Shown: positions 8,689-17,147 of the stretch, piece by piece
Layout: each line of letters opens with the position of its first letter
Numbering within the stretch: position 1 is the first letter of the stretch
Assembly (NCBI GenBank): GCA_034519525.1
Contig: JAXHOJ010000038.1
Span: 62,001 to 126,000 of the forward strand
DNA from: Gemmobacter sp034519525
Lineage (GTDB): Bacteria; Pseudomonadota; Alphaproteobacteria; Rhodobacterales; Rhodobacteraceae
DNA: 64,000 nt
Direction: 5' to 3'
The notes under the pieces: model-generated
Databases searched by the model: none
The model's input: only the letters and a program-made list of their open reading frames with translations
Told to the model about the DNA's origin: nothing
Translations under genes and position numbers: made by a program

Positions 8689-9460
8689 CCGGCACATCCT
8701 CTTCCGGGGGTTCGGGATCGGGGTCAGACCGCCGCCGCAGCAGGCTGGCCACCACGACCACGACATAAACAATATCAAGCCCGGCTAGCGTGGCCCAGGG
8801 ATAGGCCAGCAGCGCCGCAACCAGCGCCGCAAAGGCCACGAAGAAATAGCGCACATAGCGCGCCTGCAGGCTGATCTTCTTGAACGACGGCGTGCGGAAC
8901 CGGCCGATCATCGCCGCACCGACCAGCGCCATATAGATGGCGATCAGACCGCCATGAAACGGCTGCGGCTCGCCCACCGCAAAGGCCGCGAACATCGGCA
9001 GAAACACCAGCAGCGCCCCGGCGGGCGAGGGCACGCCCTGAAACCCCGATTTTTCGGCCCCGGTCTTTTCGGCCGGCGTATCGGCAGCCTTGTTGCCCAG
9101 ATTGAACCGCGCCAGCCGCAGCAGGCAGGACACCACATAGACCAGCACCGCGATCCAGCCCGCCGCCCGCATGTCCTGCAAGGCCCAAAGCCACAGGATC
9201 AGGCCCGGCGCCACCCCGAAATTGACAAAATCGCACAGGCTGTCCAGCTCGGCGCCGATCTCGCTTTCGCTTTTCAGCAGCCGCGCCAGACGGCCATCCA
9301 GCCCGTCCATCACCGCCGCCAGCAGGATCAGCAGCAGGGCGCCCTTGAACTGCCCCTCCACCGCAAAGCGCATGGCGGTCACCCCGGCGCAAAGCGCGCC
9401 GACCGTCATCATATTGGGCAGCACCCGGGCAAGGGACAGGCGGCGTTCTGGCGCGGCCAT
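8678..9460 (-). CDS. pssA: CDP-diacylglycerol--serine O-phosphatidyltransferase
   Basis: A 260-residue integral membrane enzyme that makes phosphatidylserine from CDP-diacylglycerol and serine. The CDP-alcohol phosphotransferase signature is complete in MDGLDGRLARLLKSESEIGA plus ELDSLCDF: the D..DG..AR........G...D...D pattern at about residues 52-78. Several hydrophobic helices follow. The acidic C-terminus is variable. It is preceded by psd with a 3-base gap and overlaps pmtA. Confidence 0.93.
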   Translation of the reverse strand: MAAPERRLSLARVLPNMMTVGALCAGVTAMRFAVEGQFKGALLLILLAAVMDGLDGRLARLLKSESEIGAELDSLCDFVNFGVAPGLILWLWALQDMRAAGWIAVLVYVVSCLLRLARFNLGNKAADTPAEKTGAEKSGFQGVPSPAGALLVFLPMFAAFAVGEPQPFHGGLIAIYMALVGAAMIGRFRTPSFKKISLQARYVRYFFVAFAALVAALLAYPWATLAGLDIVYVVVVVASLLRRRSDPDPEPPEEDVPDGA

Positions 9461-9463
9461 GGC

Positions 9464-10156
9464 TTACACCATCTTCGCAAGACGCTGCGGCAGATCCCGG
9501 CCCAGCTCGGCCATCACCGTCTCGCCTGCCACCATGTTCTGGCCCAGCGCCACCAGCGGCGCCACGCCCTCGGGCAGATAGACATCCACGCGGCTGCCAA
9601 AGCGGATCAGGCCAAAGCGCTCGCCGGTCTTCAGCCCCTGCCCTTCGGTGACAAACGGCAGGATGCGCCGCGCCACCAGACCTGCGATCTGCACCACGGC
9701 AATCTGGCGGCCATCGGCCAGTTCCAGGCACAGGCTGTTGCGTTCGTTATCGACCGAGGCCTTGTCAAGCGAGGCATTCAGGAACTTGCCGGGGCGATAG
9801 GCCATCTTCACCAGCCGCCCGGCGATGGGGGCACGGTTCACATGGCAGTTGAACACCGACATGAAGACCGACACCCGCAGCAGCGGCTCGGGGCCCATGC
9901 CCAGTTCCGGCGGCGGCACGGCGCGTTCGATCAGCGACACCACGCCATCGGCGGGCGAGACCATCAGGCCTTCGCCCTGCGGCACGGCGCGTTTGGGATC
10001 GCGGAAGAAATAATAGCACCAGACAGTGAGGCCAACGCCGATCCAGCCCAGTGGCGCCCAGAGCCAGAACAGCAGCAGGGTGGCCACGGCGAAGGCGCCG
10101 ACGAACTTGTAGCCTTCTTTGTGCATCGGCTTGAGGAAGGTTTCCAGCATGGTCAT
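9464..10156 (-). CDS. psd: Phosphatidylserine decarboxylase proenzyme
   Basis: A 230-residue short-form PSD. It decarboxylates phosphatidylserine to phosphatidylethanolamine using a pyruvoyl group made by self-cleavage. The cleavage site is the Gly-Ser in IRFGSRVDVYLP near residue 190. The N-terminus has two hydrophobic segments (YKFVGAFAVATLLLFWLWAP and the next). SVFMSVFNCHVNRAPIAG is the family's central motif. First gene of the psd-pssA-pmtA unit. Confidence 0.93.
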   Translation of the reverse strand: MTMLETFLKPMHKEGYKFVGAFAVATLLLFWLWAPLGWIGVGLTVWCYYFFRDPKRAVPQGEGLMVSPADGVVSLIERAVPPPELGMGPEPLLRVSVFMSVFNCHVNRAPIAGRLVKMAYRPGKFLNASLDKASVDNERNSLCLELADGRQIAVVQIAGLVARRILPFVTEGQGLKTGERFGLIRFGSRVDVYLPEGVAPLVALGQNMVAGETVMAELGRDLPQRLAKMV

Positions 10157-10348
10157 GGGTCGTCATCCTTCAGAATTGCGTTGCGCCAGAGGTAACCATA
10201 GCGCCCCGCAGGATCAACCGAACCGGCTGCGGAATACGACGCTTTGGACAGCAATAGCGACGCAATGTAAAGAGGCCGCACAGAATTCTGCATCCGCCCG
10301 GCGGGATCAGGCCAAATGCCGCAGGCGGGCCAAGCCCGGCAGCAGGGC

Positions 10349-10413
10349 GGGGGCGCTGCCCCCATCGCGCGTGCCGCGCGATTCCCCCGGGATATTTGCG
10401 CCAAGATGAAAGC
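10349..10413. repeat. Dispersed intergenic repeat, copy C
   Basis: GGGGCGCTGCCCC hairpin followed by CCCCCGGGATATTTGCGCCA and AGATGAAAG. Same core as copies A, B and D-I. Confidence 0.55.
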
Positions 10414-10415
10414 AG

Positions 10416-10445
10416 AAGGCCGGACCCTTGCGAGGCCCGGCCCTT
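10416..10445 (-). terminator. Probable terminator of rpoH
   Basis: Imperfect hairpin AAGGCCGG ... CCGGCCCTT with an inner CCT/AGG stem. On the minus strand it lies 26 bases past the rpoH stop and runs into TTCTGCTTTC. Confidence 0.5.
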
Positions 10446-10470
10446 TGGATGTTCGCAGGCGGCCGGGGGA

Positions 10471-11367
10471 TCAGGCCGAGATCAGCATCCCCTTGCCGCG
10501 CGCCAGTTCCTTCATCTTTTCCTGCAGCTTTTCAAAGGCACGCACCTCGATCTGACGGATGCGCTCGCGGCTGACGCCATAGGATTCAGACAGGTCTTCC
10601 AGTGTGACAGGCTCATCGCTGAGGCGGCGCTGCACCAGAATATCCTTTTCCCGGTCATTCAGCACCGACATGGCCTGCGCCAGCAGCTGACGCCGCGCAT
10701 CCAGCTCGTTGCGCTCTTCATAGGCGCCGGCCTGATCGCTGTCTTCATCCTCCAGCCAGTCCTGCCATTGCGTCGTGCTGTCGCCATCGGAACCCACCGT
10801 CGCATTCAGCGAGGCATCAGATCCGGCAAGGCGGCGGTTCATGTCGATCACTTCGGTTTCGGTGACCGACAGATCCTTGGCGATACGGGCCACGTTTTCG
10901 GGCCGCAGATCGCCATCTTCCAGCGCGCCGACCTTGGCCTTGGCCTTGCGCAGGTTGAAGAACAGCTTTTTCTGCGCCGAAGTGGTGCCCAGTTTCACCA
11001 GCGACCAGGACCGCAGGATATATTCCTGAATGGCGGCGCGGATCCACCACATGGCATAGGTCGCCAGACGGAAGCCCTTTTCCGGGTCAAAGCGTTTCAC
11101 CGCCTGCATCAGGCCGACATTCGCCTCGGAGATCACCTCGGCCTGCGGCAGGCCATAGCCGCGATAGCCCATGGCGATCTTCGCCGCGAGCCGCAGGTGC
11201 GAGGTGACCATGCGATGGGCCGCCGCCGGATCTTCATGATCGACCCAGCGCTTGGCCAGCATATATTCCTCTTCCGGCTCCAGCAGGGGAAACTTGCGGA
11301 TCTCCTGCATATAGCGGTTCAGGCCCTGTTCCGGGCTTGGTGCGGGAAGGTTGGCATATGTGCTCAT
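10471..11367 (-). CDS. rpoH: RNA polymerase heat-shock sigma factor RpoH (sigma-32)
   Basis: A 298-residue sigma-70-family factor directing RNA polymerase to heat-shock promoters. Region 2 includes SEANVGLMQAVKRFDPEKGF and LATYAMWWIRAAIQEYILRS. The RpoH box QKKLFFNLRKAK (about residues 128-139) distinguishes it from other sigmas. Region 4 holds the helix-turn-helix LEDLSESYGVSRERIRQIEV. The ATG at 11367 has AAGGGGG upstream. Rhodobacterales often have two rpoH paralogues; which one this is cannot be told here. Confidence 0.95.
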   Translation of the reverse strand: MSTYANLPAPSPEQGLNRYMQEIRKFPLLEPEEEYMLAKRWVDHEDPAAAHRMVTSHLRLAAKIAMGYRGYGLPQAEVISEANVGLMQAVKRFDPEKGFRLATYAMWWIRAAIQEYILRSWSLVKLGTTSAQKKLFFNLRKAKAKVGALEDGDLRPENVARIAKDLSVTETEVIDMNRRLAGSDASLNATVGSDGDSTTQWQDWLEDEDSDQAGAYEERNELDARRQLLAQAMSVLNDREKDILVQRRLSDEPVTLEDLSESYGVSRERIRQIEVRAFEKLQEKMKELARGKGMLISA

Positions 11368-11594
11368 GATCTGGCCCCCTTGTCGCCCGGCGGATGTCGC
11401 CCCCGCCATGGGCTGGTTTACGTCTGTATCGTGACGGTGCGGTGGCAGGAACTTCTGCAACTGACCTCACAACTTTTAACGTCAGATGGCGTGGTTCCGT
11501 TCCCATTGCGACGAATGTGACACCGGTTTCACGCATCTGTGTGCCGGCGCGACCTTGCGTGTGCCGGTTGCAGATCAGATTGCACCATTCCACA

Positions 11595-11623
11595 GATATT
11601 GGTAAGGGAACATAACCAATATC
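11595..11623. promoter_or_regulatory. Inverted repeat in the lldD leader
   Basis: GATATTGGT - 11 bases - ACCAATATC, a perfect 9-bp inverted repeat. It ends where the lldD ribosome site (CGGAG, 11623-11627) begins. It could be an operator, or an mRNA hairpin beside the ribosome site. The TTGGT...ACCAA core recalls GntR-family half-sites, but the spacer is longer than usual. Confidence 0.5.
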
Positions 11624-11633
11624 GGAGTTTGCC

Positions 11634-12797
11634 ATGCCCGTCATCACCTGCATCGAAGATCTGAAACGGATTCATGCCCGCAAGGTGCCGCGCATGTTCT
11701 ACGATTATGCAGAGTCGGGCAGTTATACCGAACAGACCTTCCGCGAGAATGTCAGCGATTTTGCCCGGATCCGGCTGCGGCAGAAGGTGGCGGTCGACAT
11801 GTCGAACCGCAGCATCGCAGGCCGCATGATCGGCCAGCCCGTCACCATGCCGGTGGCGCTGGCGCCGGTGGGGCTGACCGGGATGCAATCGGCGGATGGC
11901 GAGATCAAGGCGGCGCGCGCGGCCGAAAAGTTCGGCGTGCCCTTCACCCTGTCGACCATGTCGATCTGTTCGATCGAAGATGTTGCGGCCCATACCTCTG
12001 CCCCCTTCTGGTTTCAGCTTTACGTCATGAAGGATGAAGATTTCGTTGACAGGATCATCGACAGGGCCAAGGCCGCAAACTGCTCGGCACTGGTGCTGAC
12101 GCTGGATCTGCAGATCCTTGGCCAGCGGCACAAGGATATCAAGAACGGGCTTTCGGCGCCGCCGAAGCTGACGATCCCGAACATCCTGAACATGATGACC
12201 AAGCCGGAATGGTGCCTGGCGATGCTGGGCACGAAACGCCGCAGCTTTGGCAATATCGTGGGCCATGCAACGGGCGTGGGCGATCTGTCCTCGCTGTCCA
12301 GCTGGACGGCAGAACAGTTCGATCCGCAGCTGGACTGGGGCAAGGTGGCGCGCATCCGTGACCGCTGGGGCGGCAAGCTGATCATCAAGGGCGTGCTGGA
12401 TGCCGACGATGCCCGCCGCGCCGCCGATTTCGGCGCCGATGCCATCGTGGTGTCCAACCATGGCGGGCGGCAGCTGGATGGCGCCCTGTCCTCGATCCGC
12501 ATCCTGCCGCAGGTCGTGCGGGCGGTGAAGGGCCAGACAGAGATCTGGATCGACAGCGGCATCCGCTCCGGCCAGGATATCCTCAAGGCGCTGGCGCTGG
12601 GGGCCGATGGCACGATGATCGGGCGCAGCTATATCTATGGCCTGGGCGCCATGGGCGAAGCCGGCGTGACCAAGACGCTGGAGGTGATGCAGAAAGAGCT
12701 GGACACCACGATGGCCCTGTGTGGCGAGCGGGATATCCGCAACCTTGGGGCGCATAACCTGCTGGTGCCAAAGGATTTCGAGGGCGATTGGGCCTGA
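11634..12797 (+). CDS. lldD: L-lactate dehydrogenase (FMN-dependent alpha-hydroxy-acid oxidase family)
   Basis: A 387-residue FMN enzyme oxidising L-lactate to pyruvate at the membrane, feeding quinone. Family motifs are MPVALAPVGLTGM, LVLTLDLQILGQRHKD, the catalytic SNHGGRQLDGA (about residues 277-287, His base and Arg) and IDSGIRSGQDILKALALGAD. Length matches LldD. The ATG at 11634 follows CGGAG. An inverted repeat in the leader suggests specific control. Other 2-hydroxy-acid oxidases such as mandelate or glycolate types are possible but less likely. Confidence 0.88.
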   Translation: MPVITCIEDLKRIHARKVPRMFYDYAESGSYTEQTFRENVSDFARIRLRQKVAVDMSNRSIAGRMIGQPVTMPVALAPVGLTGMQSADGEIKAARAAEKFGVPFTLSTMSICSIEDVAAHTSAPFWFQLYVMKDEDFVDRIIDRAKAANCSALVLTLDLQILGQRHKDIKNGLSAPPKLTIPNILNMMTKPEWCLAMLGTKRRSFGNIVGHATGVGDLSSLSSWTAEQFDPQLDWGKVARIRDRWGGKLIIKGVLDADDARRAADFGADAIVVSNHGGRQLDGALSSIRILPQVVRAVKGQTEIWIDSGIRSGQDILKALALGADGTMIGRSYIYGLGAMGEAGVTKTLEVMQKELDTTMALCGERDIRNLGAHNLLVPKDFEGDWA

Positions 12798-12803
12798 TGC
12801 CGG

Positions 12804-13961
12804 TCAGGCGCGGACGGGTGCCCCGCCGCGCCGCGCCATCAGGGGCGCCAGCACCAGCACCAACAGCAGCATGGCGGCGGCAAAGACAAAGGCCGCCCGC
12901 AGGCTGAACGCCCCCGCCAGAAAGCCCAGCATCGGCGGCCCCACGAAATAGCCGAAATAGCCATACAGCGTGGCCCGGGCCACCGCACGCGCCCGGGCCT
13001 CTGGCTGCGCCAGCCGTCCGGTCAGCGAAAATGCCGTGGGCGCGATCACCGAAGATCCCAGCCCCATGATGATGAACCCGGCATAGGCCATGGCAGGCGA
13101 CAGCGCCGCCGCCGCGATCAGCGCCCCGCAGGCCGACAGCAGCGCCCCGCCCATCAGCACGCGGAACGGATCAAAGCGCGTCACCAGCCCCTGCCCCGCC
13201 AGCCGCGCAAATCCCATGGTCAACGCCAGCGCGGCAGGCCCCATCGCCCCCTCCGCCGGGCTGCCGCCCAAGGTCTGTTCGATATGCAGCGCCGACCAGT
13301 TTTCGGCGGCATTTTCCGTCAGGAAGGCAATCAGCACGATCCCGCCGCCCAACAGCGGAATCACCCCCAGCCCCGCCCCGCCATTGGCCGGGCGCGCCAG
13401 ACCGCGGATCGTGCCATCCCGCTCCCAGGTCAGCAGACCCAGCACCAGCGCCACCAGCGCCATGGTCGCCGTCACCCAGCCGGGCGCCCAGGCGGCATCC
13501 CGCATCACGCCCGTGGCCGTGGCCCCGCCGGCATAGCCGAAGGAATAGGCGGCATGGCACAGCGTCATCAGATGCAGCTTGCGCTCGGCCTCCAGCGCCG
13601 AAACCCGGGCATTCATCAGCACATCGGTCAGCCCCGTTGCCGCCCCGGCGCAGATCATCGCCAGCGGAAACAGCGCCACCACCTGCACCTGCCCCGGCAG
13701 CGCAAAGCTGGCGGCCATGGCCAGCGTGGCCACCGGCAAGGCCATGCGGCCCAGCCCCACCCCGATGCGCGGCGCCAGGATCATGGCCACCACCGCAGCA
13801 ATCGGCGTCATCAGCATCAGCAGACCCAGCCGGGCCTCATCCACCCCCAGCTGCGCCTTCAGATCGGGCAAAACGGCGGCAAAAGTGCCCCAGAGCACGC
13901 CCATGGCGGCAAAGGCCGCAAGCGGCGCGCGGGCCACCACAATCATTCTGGCTGACAGCAT
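12804..13961 (-). CDS. MFS transporter
   Basis: A 385-residue major facilitator superfamily carrier with about 12 hydrophobic helices and no signal peptide. Examples of helices are LLMLMTPIAAVVAMILAP and GFIIMGLGSSVIAPTAFS. The loop and helix pattern resembles the FucP/YbjJ-like group. The substrate is unknown. It converges on lldD with a 6-base gap. Another MFS protein at 29.6-30.7 kb has the same general build (MDVAMNANAVEVE there, TDVLMNARVSALEAE here), suggesting the same subfamily. Confidence 0.88.
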   Translation of the reverse strand: MLSARMIVVARAPLAAFAAMGVLWGTFAAVLPDLKAQLGVDEARLGLLMLMTPIAAVVAMILAPRIGVGLGRMALPVATLAMAASFALPGQVQVVALFPLAMICAGAATGLTDVLMNARVSALEAERKLHLMTLCHAAYSFGYAGGATATGVMRDAAWAPGWVTATMALVALVLGLLTWERDGTIRGLARPANGGAGLGVIPLLGGGIVLIAFLTENAAENWSALHIEQTLGGSPAEGAMGPAALALTMGFARLAGQGLVTRFDPFRVLMGGALLSACGALIAAAALSPAMAYAGFIIMGLGSSVIAPTAFSLTGRLAQPEARARAVARATLYGYFGYFVGPPMLGFLAGAFSLRAAFVFAAAMLLLVLVLAPLMARRGGAPVRA

Positions 13962-14072
13962 GGGGCACCTCTCGCGCTTGAGCGACAGCTAGCCCGCCCT
14001 GCCCGGGCGGGCAAGCCTGCCCCCGACACCGGCGCCCCTGCCCGCGACAGGCTGCCGAAAGGCCCGCGGCGA

Positions 14073-15005
14073 TCAGCCCGCGCGCGGAAAGGCCTGTGCC
14101 AGATCGCGGTGACAGGCGGCGCCCGCCATCGCCCCATCCGCCGCCGCCATCACCGCCGAAGGCACCGGCCGCGCCACATCCCCCGCCGCAAAGACGCCGG
14201 GCACAGTGGTGGCCTTTGTCATGGATGTGGCGATCATCGGCCCCTGCGTCCCGGCTGCCATCGCACAGCCCAGCCTCTGCGCCAGATCACAGGACGGTTC
14301 GGCCCCCGCTTTCACATAGAGCGCCGCCAGCGGCACCACATGCCCCCCCGGCATCACCGCCCCCGTGACCCTGCGCCCCTCATGGTTCAGCCGCAGCGGC
14401 AGCCCATCGGCCAGCCGCACCCCGGCGGCACGCAGCTGAGCCTGTTCCGCCGCTGGCAAGGGCGCCATGGGGAACAGCGTCAGATCATCGGTCCATTCCC
14501 GCAGGAACACCGCGAATTCGGCAATCCCCGGCCCGGCCAGCAGCCCGGTCGGCCGCCCAGCCAGCTCGTATCCGTGGCAATAGGGGCAAAAGAACGCCGT
14601 CTCGCCCCAGATCTCGGCCAGCCCCGGCAGATCCGGCAGCAGATCCCGCATCCCATAGGCCAGCACCAGCCGCCGCGCCCGCAACGCGGCACCCGTGGCA
14701 AGGGTCAGTGCAAACCCCGGCCCCTCTGCCACCACATCCGTCACCCGTGCCTCGATCAGCCGCGCCTCGGGATAGGCCAGCAGATCCCGCAGCCCCGCCG
14801 CGCGCATCTCGGCGGGGGGGCGACCATCCATCCCCAGAAACCCATGCCCGGCAGATGCCAGACGGTTGCGCGTCTGCCCTTCGTCGATCACCACCACCTG
14901 CCTGCGGCCGCGCGCCAGCTGCAATGCCGCCGAAATCCCGGCAAAACTGCCACCGATCACCGCCGCATCCACCACACCGCTTTCCCATTCCATGCCGTTG
15001 CGCAT
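14073..15005 (-). CDS. Thioredoxin-reductase-like FAD/NAD(P) oxidoreductase
   Basis: A 310-residue two-nucleotide-binding flavoprotein. The FAD motif is VIGGSFAGISAALQLARGRR near the N-terminus. A redox-type CxxC lies in FFCPYCHGYEL (about residues 134-144). The C-terminal FAD contact is PGVFAAGDVA. The ATG at 15005 has AAGGAG upstream; a longer in-frame start is less likely. An Rrf2-family regulator is divergently transcribed 43 bases away, so the flavoprotein is its probable target. Electron acceptor unknown. Confidence 0.85.
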   Translation of the reverse strand: MRNGMEWESGVVDAAVIGGSFAGISAALQLARGRRQVVVIDEGQTRNRLASAGHGFLGMDGRPPAEMRAAGLRDLLAYPEARLIEARVTDVVAEGPGFALTLATGAALRARRLVLAYGMRDLLPDLPGLAEIWGETAFFCPYCHGYELAGRPTGLLAGPGIAEFAVFLREWTDDLTLFPMAPLPAAEQAQLRAAGVRLADGLPLRLNHEGRRVTGAVMPGGHVVPLAALYVKAGAEPSCDLAQRLGCAMAAGTQGPMIATSMTKATTVPGVFAAGDVARPVPSAVMAAADGAMAGAACHRDLAQAFPRAG

Positions 15006-15043
15006 ACCCTGCTCCTTGCCATCCGAATCAAGAAACAATTATA

Positions 15044-15055
15044 GTTACATGAAAC
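15044..15055. promoter_or_regulatory. Palindrome over the Rrf2 start codon (candidate operator)
   Basis: GTTACATGAAAC is a 12-bp palindrome of the form GTTWCATGWAAC. It contains the start codon of the regulator and lies 39-50 bases upstream of the divergent flavoprotein start. This is a plausible autoregulatory Rrf2 site, inferred from symmetry and position only. Confidence 0.4.
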
Positions 15056-15507
15056 GCAACAGCAAGCTCTCCCTCGCGCTGCATGTGCTGGGCCATATGG
15101 CGCAGACGCCCGATCAGCCCCGCACCTCGGAAGATCTGGCGTGGCTGCATGACACCAATCCCGTCGTCGTGCGCCGGGTGCTGGGGCCATTGCGCGCGGC
15201 GGGCATCCTGCTGGCGGAAAAGGGCCATCACGGCGGCTGGCGGCTGGCCCGCCCCGCCGCCGCCATCACGCTGGAGACGATCTATGTCGCGCTGGACGAG
15301 CCGTTTCTCAGCCCCGGCCGCTTCGCCCCCGATCCGGCCCACCCCTGCGCGATCGAGGCCGCAATGGCCGAAACCGTGAATGCCGCGATGATCGAGGCCG
15401 AAGCCGTGATCCGCCGCCATTTCGCACAGAAAACCCTTGCAGATATCGCAACAGCCTATGGTGCGGCGGCATTTTCCGCTTTCCCGCAAGGTGATTCGCC
15501 GCTATAG
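15049..15507 (+). CDS. Rrf2-family transcriptional regulator
   Basis: A 152-residue winged-helix regulator. The N-terminal Rrf2 domain includes KLSLALHVLGHMA, then TSEDLAWLHDTNPVVVRRVL (recognition helix) and KGHHGGWRLARPA (wing). It has a single Cys (HPCAIE) instead of the three-Cys cluster of IscR/NsrR, so it is probably not an Fe-S sensor. It resembles the YwnA-like branch. It is divergent from the flavoprotein gene, with a symmetrical site over its own start. Confidence 0.88.
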   Translation: MKRNSKLSLALHVLGHMAQTPDQPRTSEDLAWLHDTNPVVVRRVLGPLRAAGILLAEKGHHGGWRLARPAAAITLETIYVALDEPFLSPGRFAPDPAHPCAIEAAMAETVNAAMIEAEAVIRRHFAQKTLADIATAYGAAAFSAFPQGDSPL

Positions 15508-15569
15508 GCCGCCGATCCGTCATGCACCCTTGGAGGATGGCGGCAAACCTAACAAATGGAGAATTACCT

Positions 15570-16157
15570 ATGGCACGCGAGATCGAAGATCTTCTCGCCG
15601 AGGTGCGGACGGGGACAGGCAAGGGGGCCGCTCGTCAAGCTCGTCGTGAAGGCTATGTTCCGGGTATCGTCTATGGTGACAAGCAAGAGCCTGTCGCCAT
15701 CAAGATGAACTACAACACCCTGCTGAAGCGTCTGCGTCAAGGCCGCTTCCTGTCGACCCTGTTCAACCTGAAAGTCGAAGGTCAGGGCGATGTTCACGTC
15801 GTCTGCCGCGGCGTGCAGCGCGATGTGGTCAAGGATCTGCCGACCCATGTTGACTTCATGCGCCTGCATGATGACAGCCGCATCAACCTGTTCATCCACG
15901 TGAACTTCATCAACCACGAAGCCTCGCCGGGCCTGAAGCGTGGCGGCACGCTGACCGTCGTGCGCGCCGAAGTGGAACTGGAAGTTCTGGCCTCGGATAT
16001 CCCGAGCGAGATCACCGTGGATCTGACCGACAAGAACTTCGGCGATGTGATCCACATCGAAGACGTTACCCTGCCGGCCGGCGCCAAGCCGACCATCGAC
16101 CGGAACTTCGTGATTGCCAATATCACGGCGCCGTCGGGTCTGGTTGCAGAAGAATAA
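15570..16157 (+). CDS. rplY: 50S ribosomal protein L25 / Ctc-type
   Basis: A 195-residue L25 of the long (Ctc/TL5) form, which binds 5S rRNA. The N-terminal part contains RTGTGKGAARQARREGYVPG and VYGD. A C-terminal beta domain extends from about residue 95 (VDFMRLHDDSRINLFIHVNF). The ATG at 15570 follows AATGGAGAATTACCT. Codon use is that of a highly expressed gene (CGT, CTG, AAG), unlike the neighbours. A strong terminator follows. Confidence 0.95.
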   Translation: MAREIEDLLAEVRTGTGKGAARQARREGYVPGIVYGDKQEPVAIKMNYNTLLKRLRQGRFLSTLFNLKVEGQGDVHVVCRGVQRDVVKDLPTHVDFMRLHDDSRINLFIHVNFINHEASPGLKRGGTLTVVRAEVELEVLASDIPSEITVDLTDKNFGDVIHIEDVTLPAGAKPTIDRNFVIANITAPSGLVAEE

Positions 16158-16182
16158 TCCTCGGCCCCCGGGTCGAAGGCAG

Positions 16183-16213
16183 AACGCGGCGGGGGAAACC
16201 CTGCCGCGTTTTT
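16183..16213 (+). terminator. Rho-independent terminator of rplY
   Basis: AACGCGGCGGGG - GAAA - CCCTGCCGCGTT: a 12-bp stem with one G-T wobble, then TTTG. It starts 26 bases past the stop codon. Confidence 0.85.
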
Positions 16214-16414
16214 GTTTGGGGTCACGCCAGATCCCCCGCCAGCTCCGCGCGGGCCTGCCTGCACCTGCCAATCAGCCCTTGCCAGCACCAGCCCCGCACA
16301 GCCGGGCAAAAGCCGCAGCACCGCAGCCGTCGCCCCCGGCGCCAAACCGGCGCGGCAGCAGTCCATGCGCGACGAGCTCGCGGCAAGACATTCAATTTCA
16401 GGGAAAGTTTCGAT

Positions 16415-16489
16415 TGGCTGGGGCGCTAGGATTCGAACCTAGGTATGTCGGTACCAAAAACCGATGCCTTACCACTTGGCGACGCCCCA
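16415..16489 (-). tRNA. tRNA-Gln (anticodon TTG)
   Basis: The minus strand folds as a full tRNA: acceptor TGGGGCG/CGCCCCA, D arm with AAGTGGTAAGGC, anticodon arm TCGGT-TTTTGGT-ACCGA with TTG at 34-36, T arm CCTAG-GTTCGAATC-CTAGG, discriminator G and an encoded CCA. The layout closely follows bacterial tRNA-Gln. Confidence 0.95.
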
Positions 16490-16835
16490 ACCGTGCGGCG
16501 GTGTTTAGACAAGTCGCGCGAGGGGCGCAAGAGGCATCTGCGTATTTTCCTGCGCCCCGTCACAGATGATTTCAACGCGGCATCCCGATCCGGCCAGATC
16601 AGCGCAGACCGCCGACAAAGCCCAGCCCGGACAAGGGATTAGCCCGCCAGCTGCCCCAGTGAGCCTGCCCCGTCAGGGCGTTGAAACCGCGCCGCAGACA
16701 TAGAAAAACCCACAGCCCGGGCGGGCTATGGGCGCAGGGCCACAGACGGATCGAAACACTGGGAATTCCGCAGCAGCAGACCCGGTTCAAACACGCGGGC
16801 GGATCGGCCAGCGCCATTGCGCGCCAGGTCCGGGG
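16490..16835. other. Intergenic region upstream of tRNA-Gln
   Basis: No gene, repeat or integrase trace seen. It contains the tRNA promoter region and the 3' side of the NDUFS4-like gene. The GCCCGGGCTGTGGGTTTTTC stretch on the minus strand may be part of a terminator for that gene. Confidence 0.4.
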
Positions 16836-17147
16836 TCAGTGGGTCCAGACCGTGCGGCGGCTGGTGGCGAAGTTTTCGCCATAGCCCATCGCCCGGACAT
16901 TGGGCTTGCGCTGATGCGTCACCAGAACGTCGAATTCGATTCCCTGGGCGCGGGCGTAATCTTCGGCGGCCTCACGCGAATCAAAGCGCAGCTTCACCTG
17001 CGTCGTCGTATCCGTGGTCGAGGTCCAGCCCATCAGCGGGTCAACCTCGCGCGACGAGGCGGGCGCGAATTCCAGCACCCAGCCTTTGGTCTTGGCGGTG
17101 CCGGATTGCATCGCATTGCGGGCGGGCTGATAGATCCGTGCGCGCAT
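16836..17147 (-). CDS. ETC complex I subunit, NDUFS4-like
   Basis: A 103-residue protein of the ETC complex I conserved-region family, homologous to the mitochondrial 18-kDa subunit NDUFS4. In alphaproteobacteria it is an accessory subunit of NADH:quinone oxidoreductase. Typical segments are ARIYQPARNAMQSGTAKTKG, WVLEF, PLMGWTSTTDT, KLRFDSREAAEDYARAQGI and the ending W-T-H. The ATG at 17147 has AAGGAG upstream. It is encoded apart from the nuo operon, as is usual. Confidence 0.92.
   Translation of the reverse strand: MRARIYQPARNAMQSGTAKTKGWVLEFAPASSREVDPLMGWTSTTDTTTQVKLRFDSREAAEDYARAQGIEFDVLVTHQRKPNVRAMGYGENFATSRRTVWTH

Larger units (their letters stand above)
10157..10470. other. Intergenic region between psd and rpoH
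   Basis: No gene is supported. It holds repeat copy C (10349-10413) and a hairpin serving rpoH. The part next to psd is the probable promoter region of the phospholipid genes, but no promoter is clear by eye. Confidence 0.5.

Noticed and set aside
16415..16489. tRNA-Gln as an integration site for a mobile element
   Set aside because: No integrase, no duplicated tRNA end and no foreign DNA next to it.
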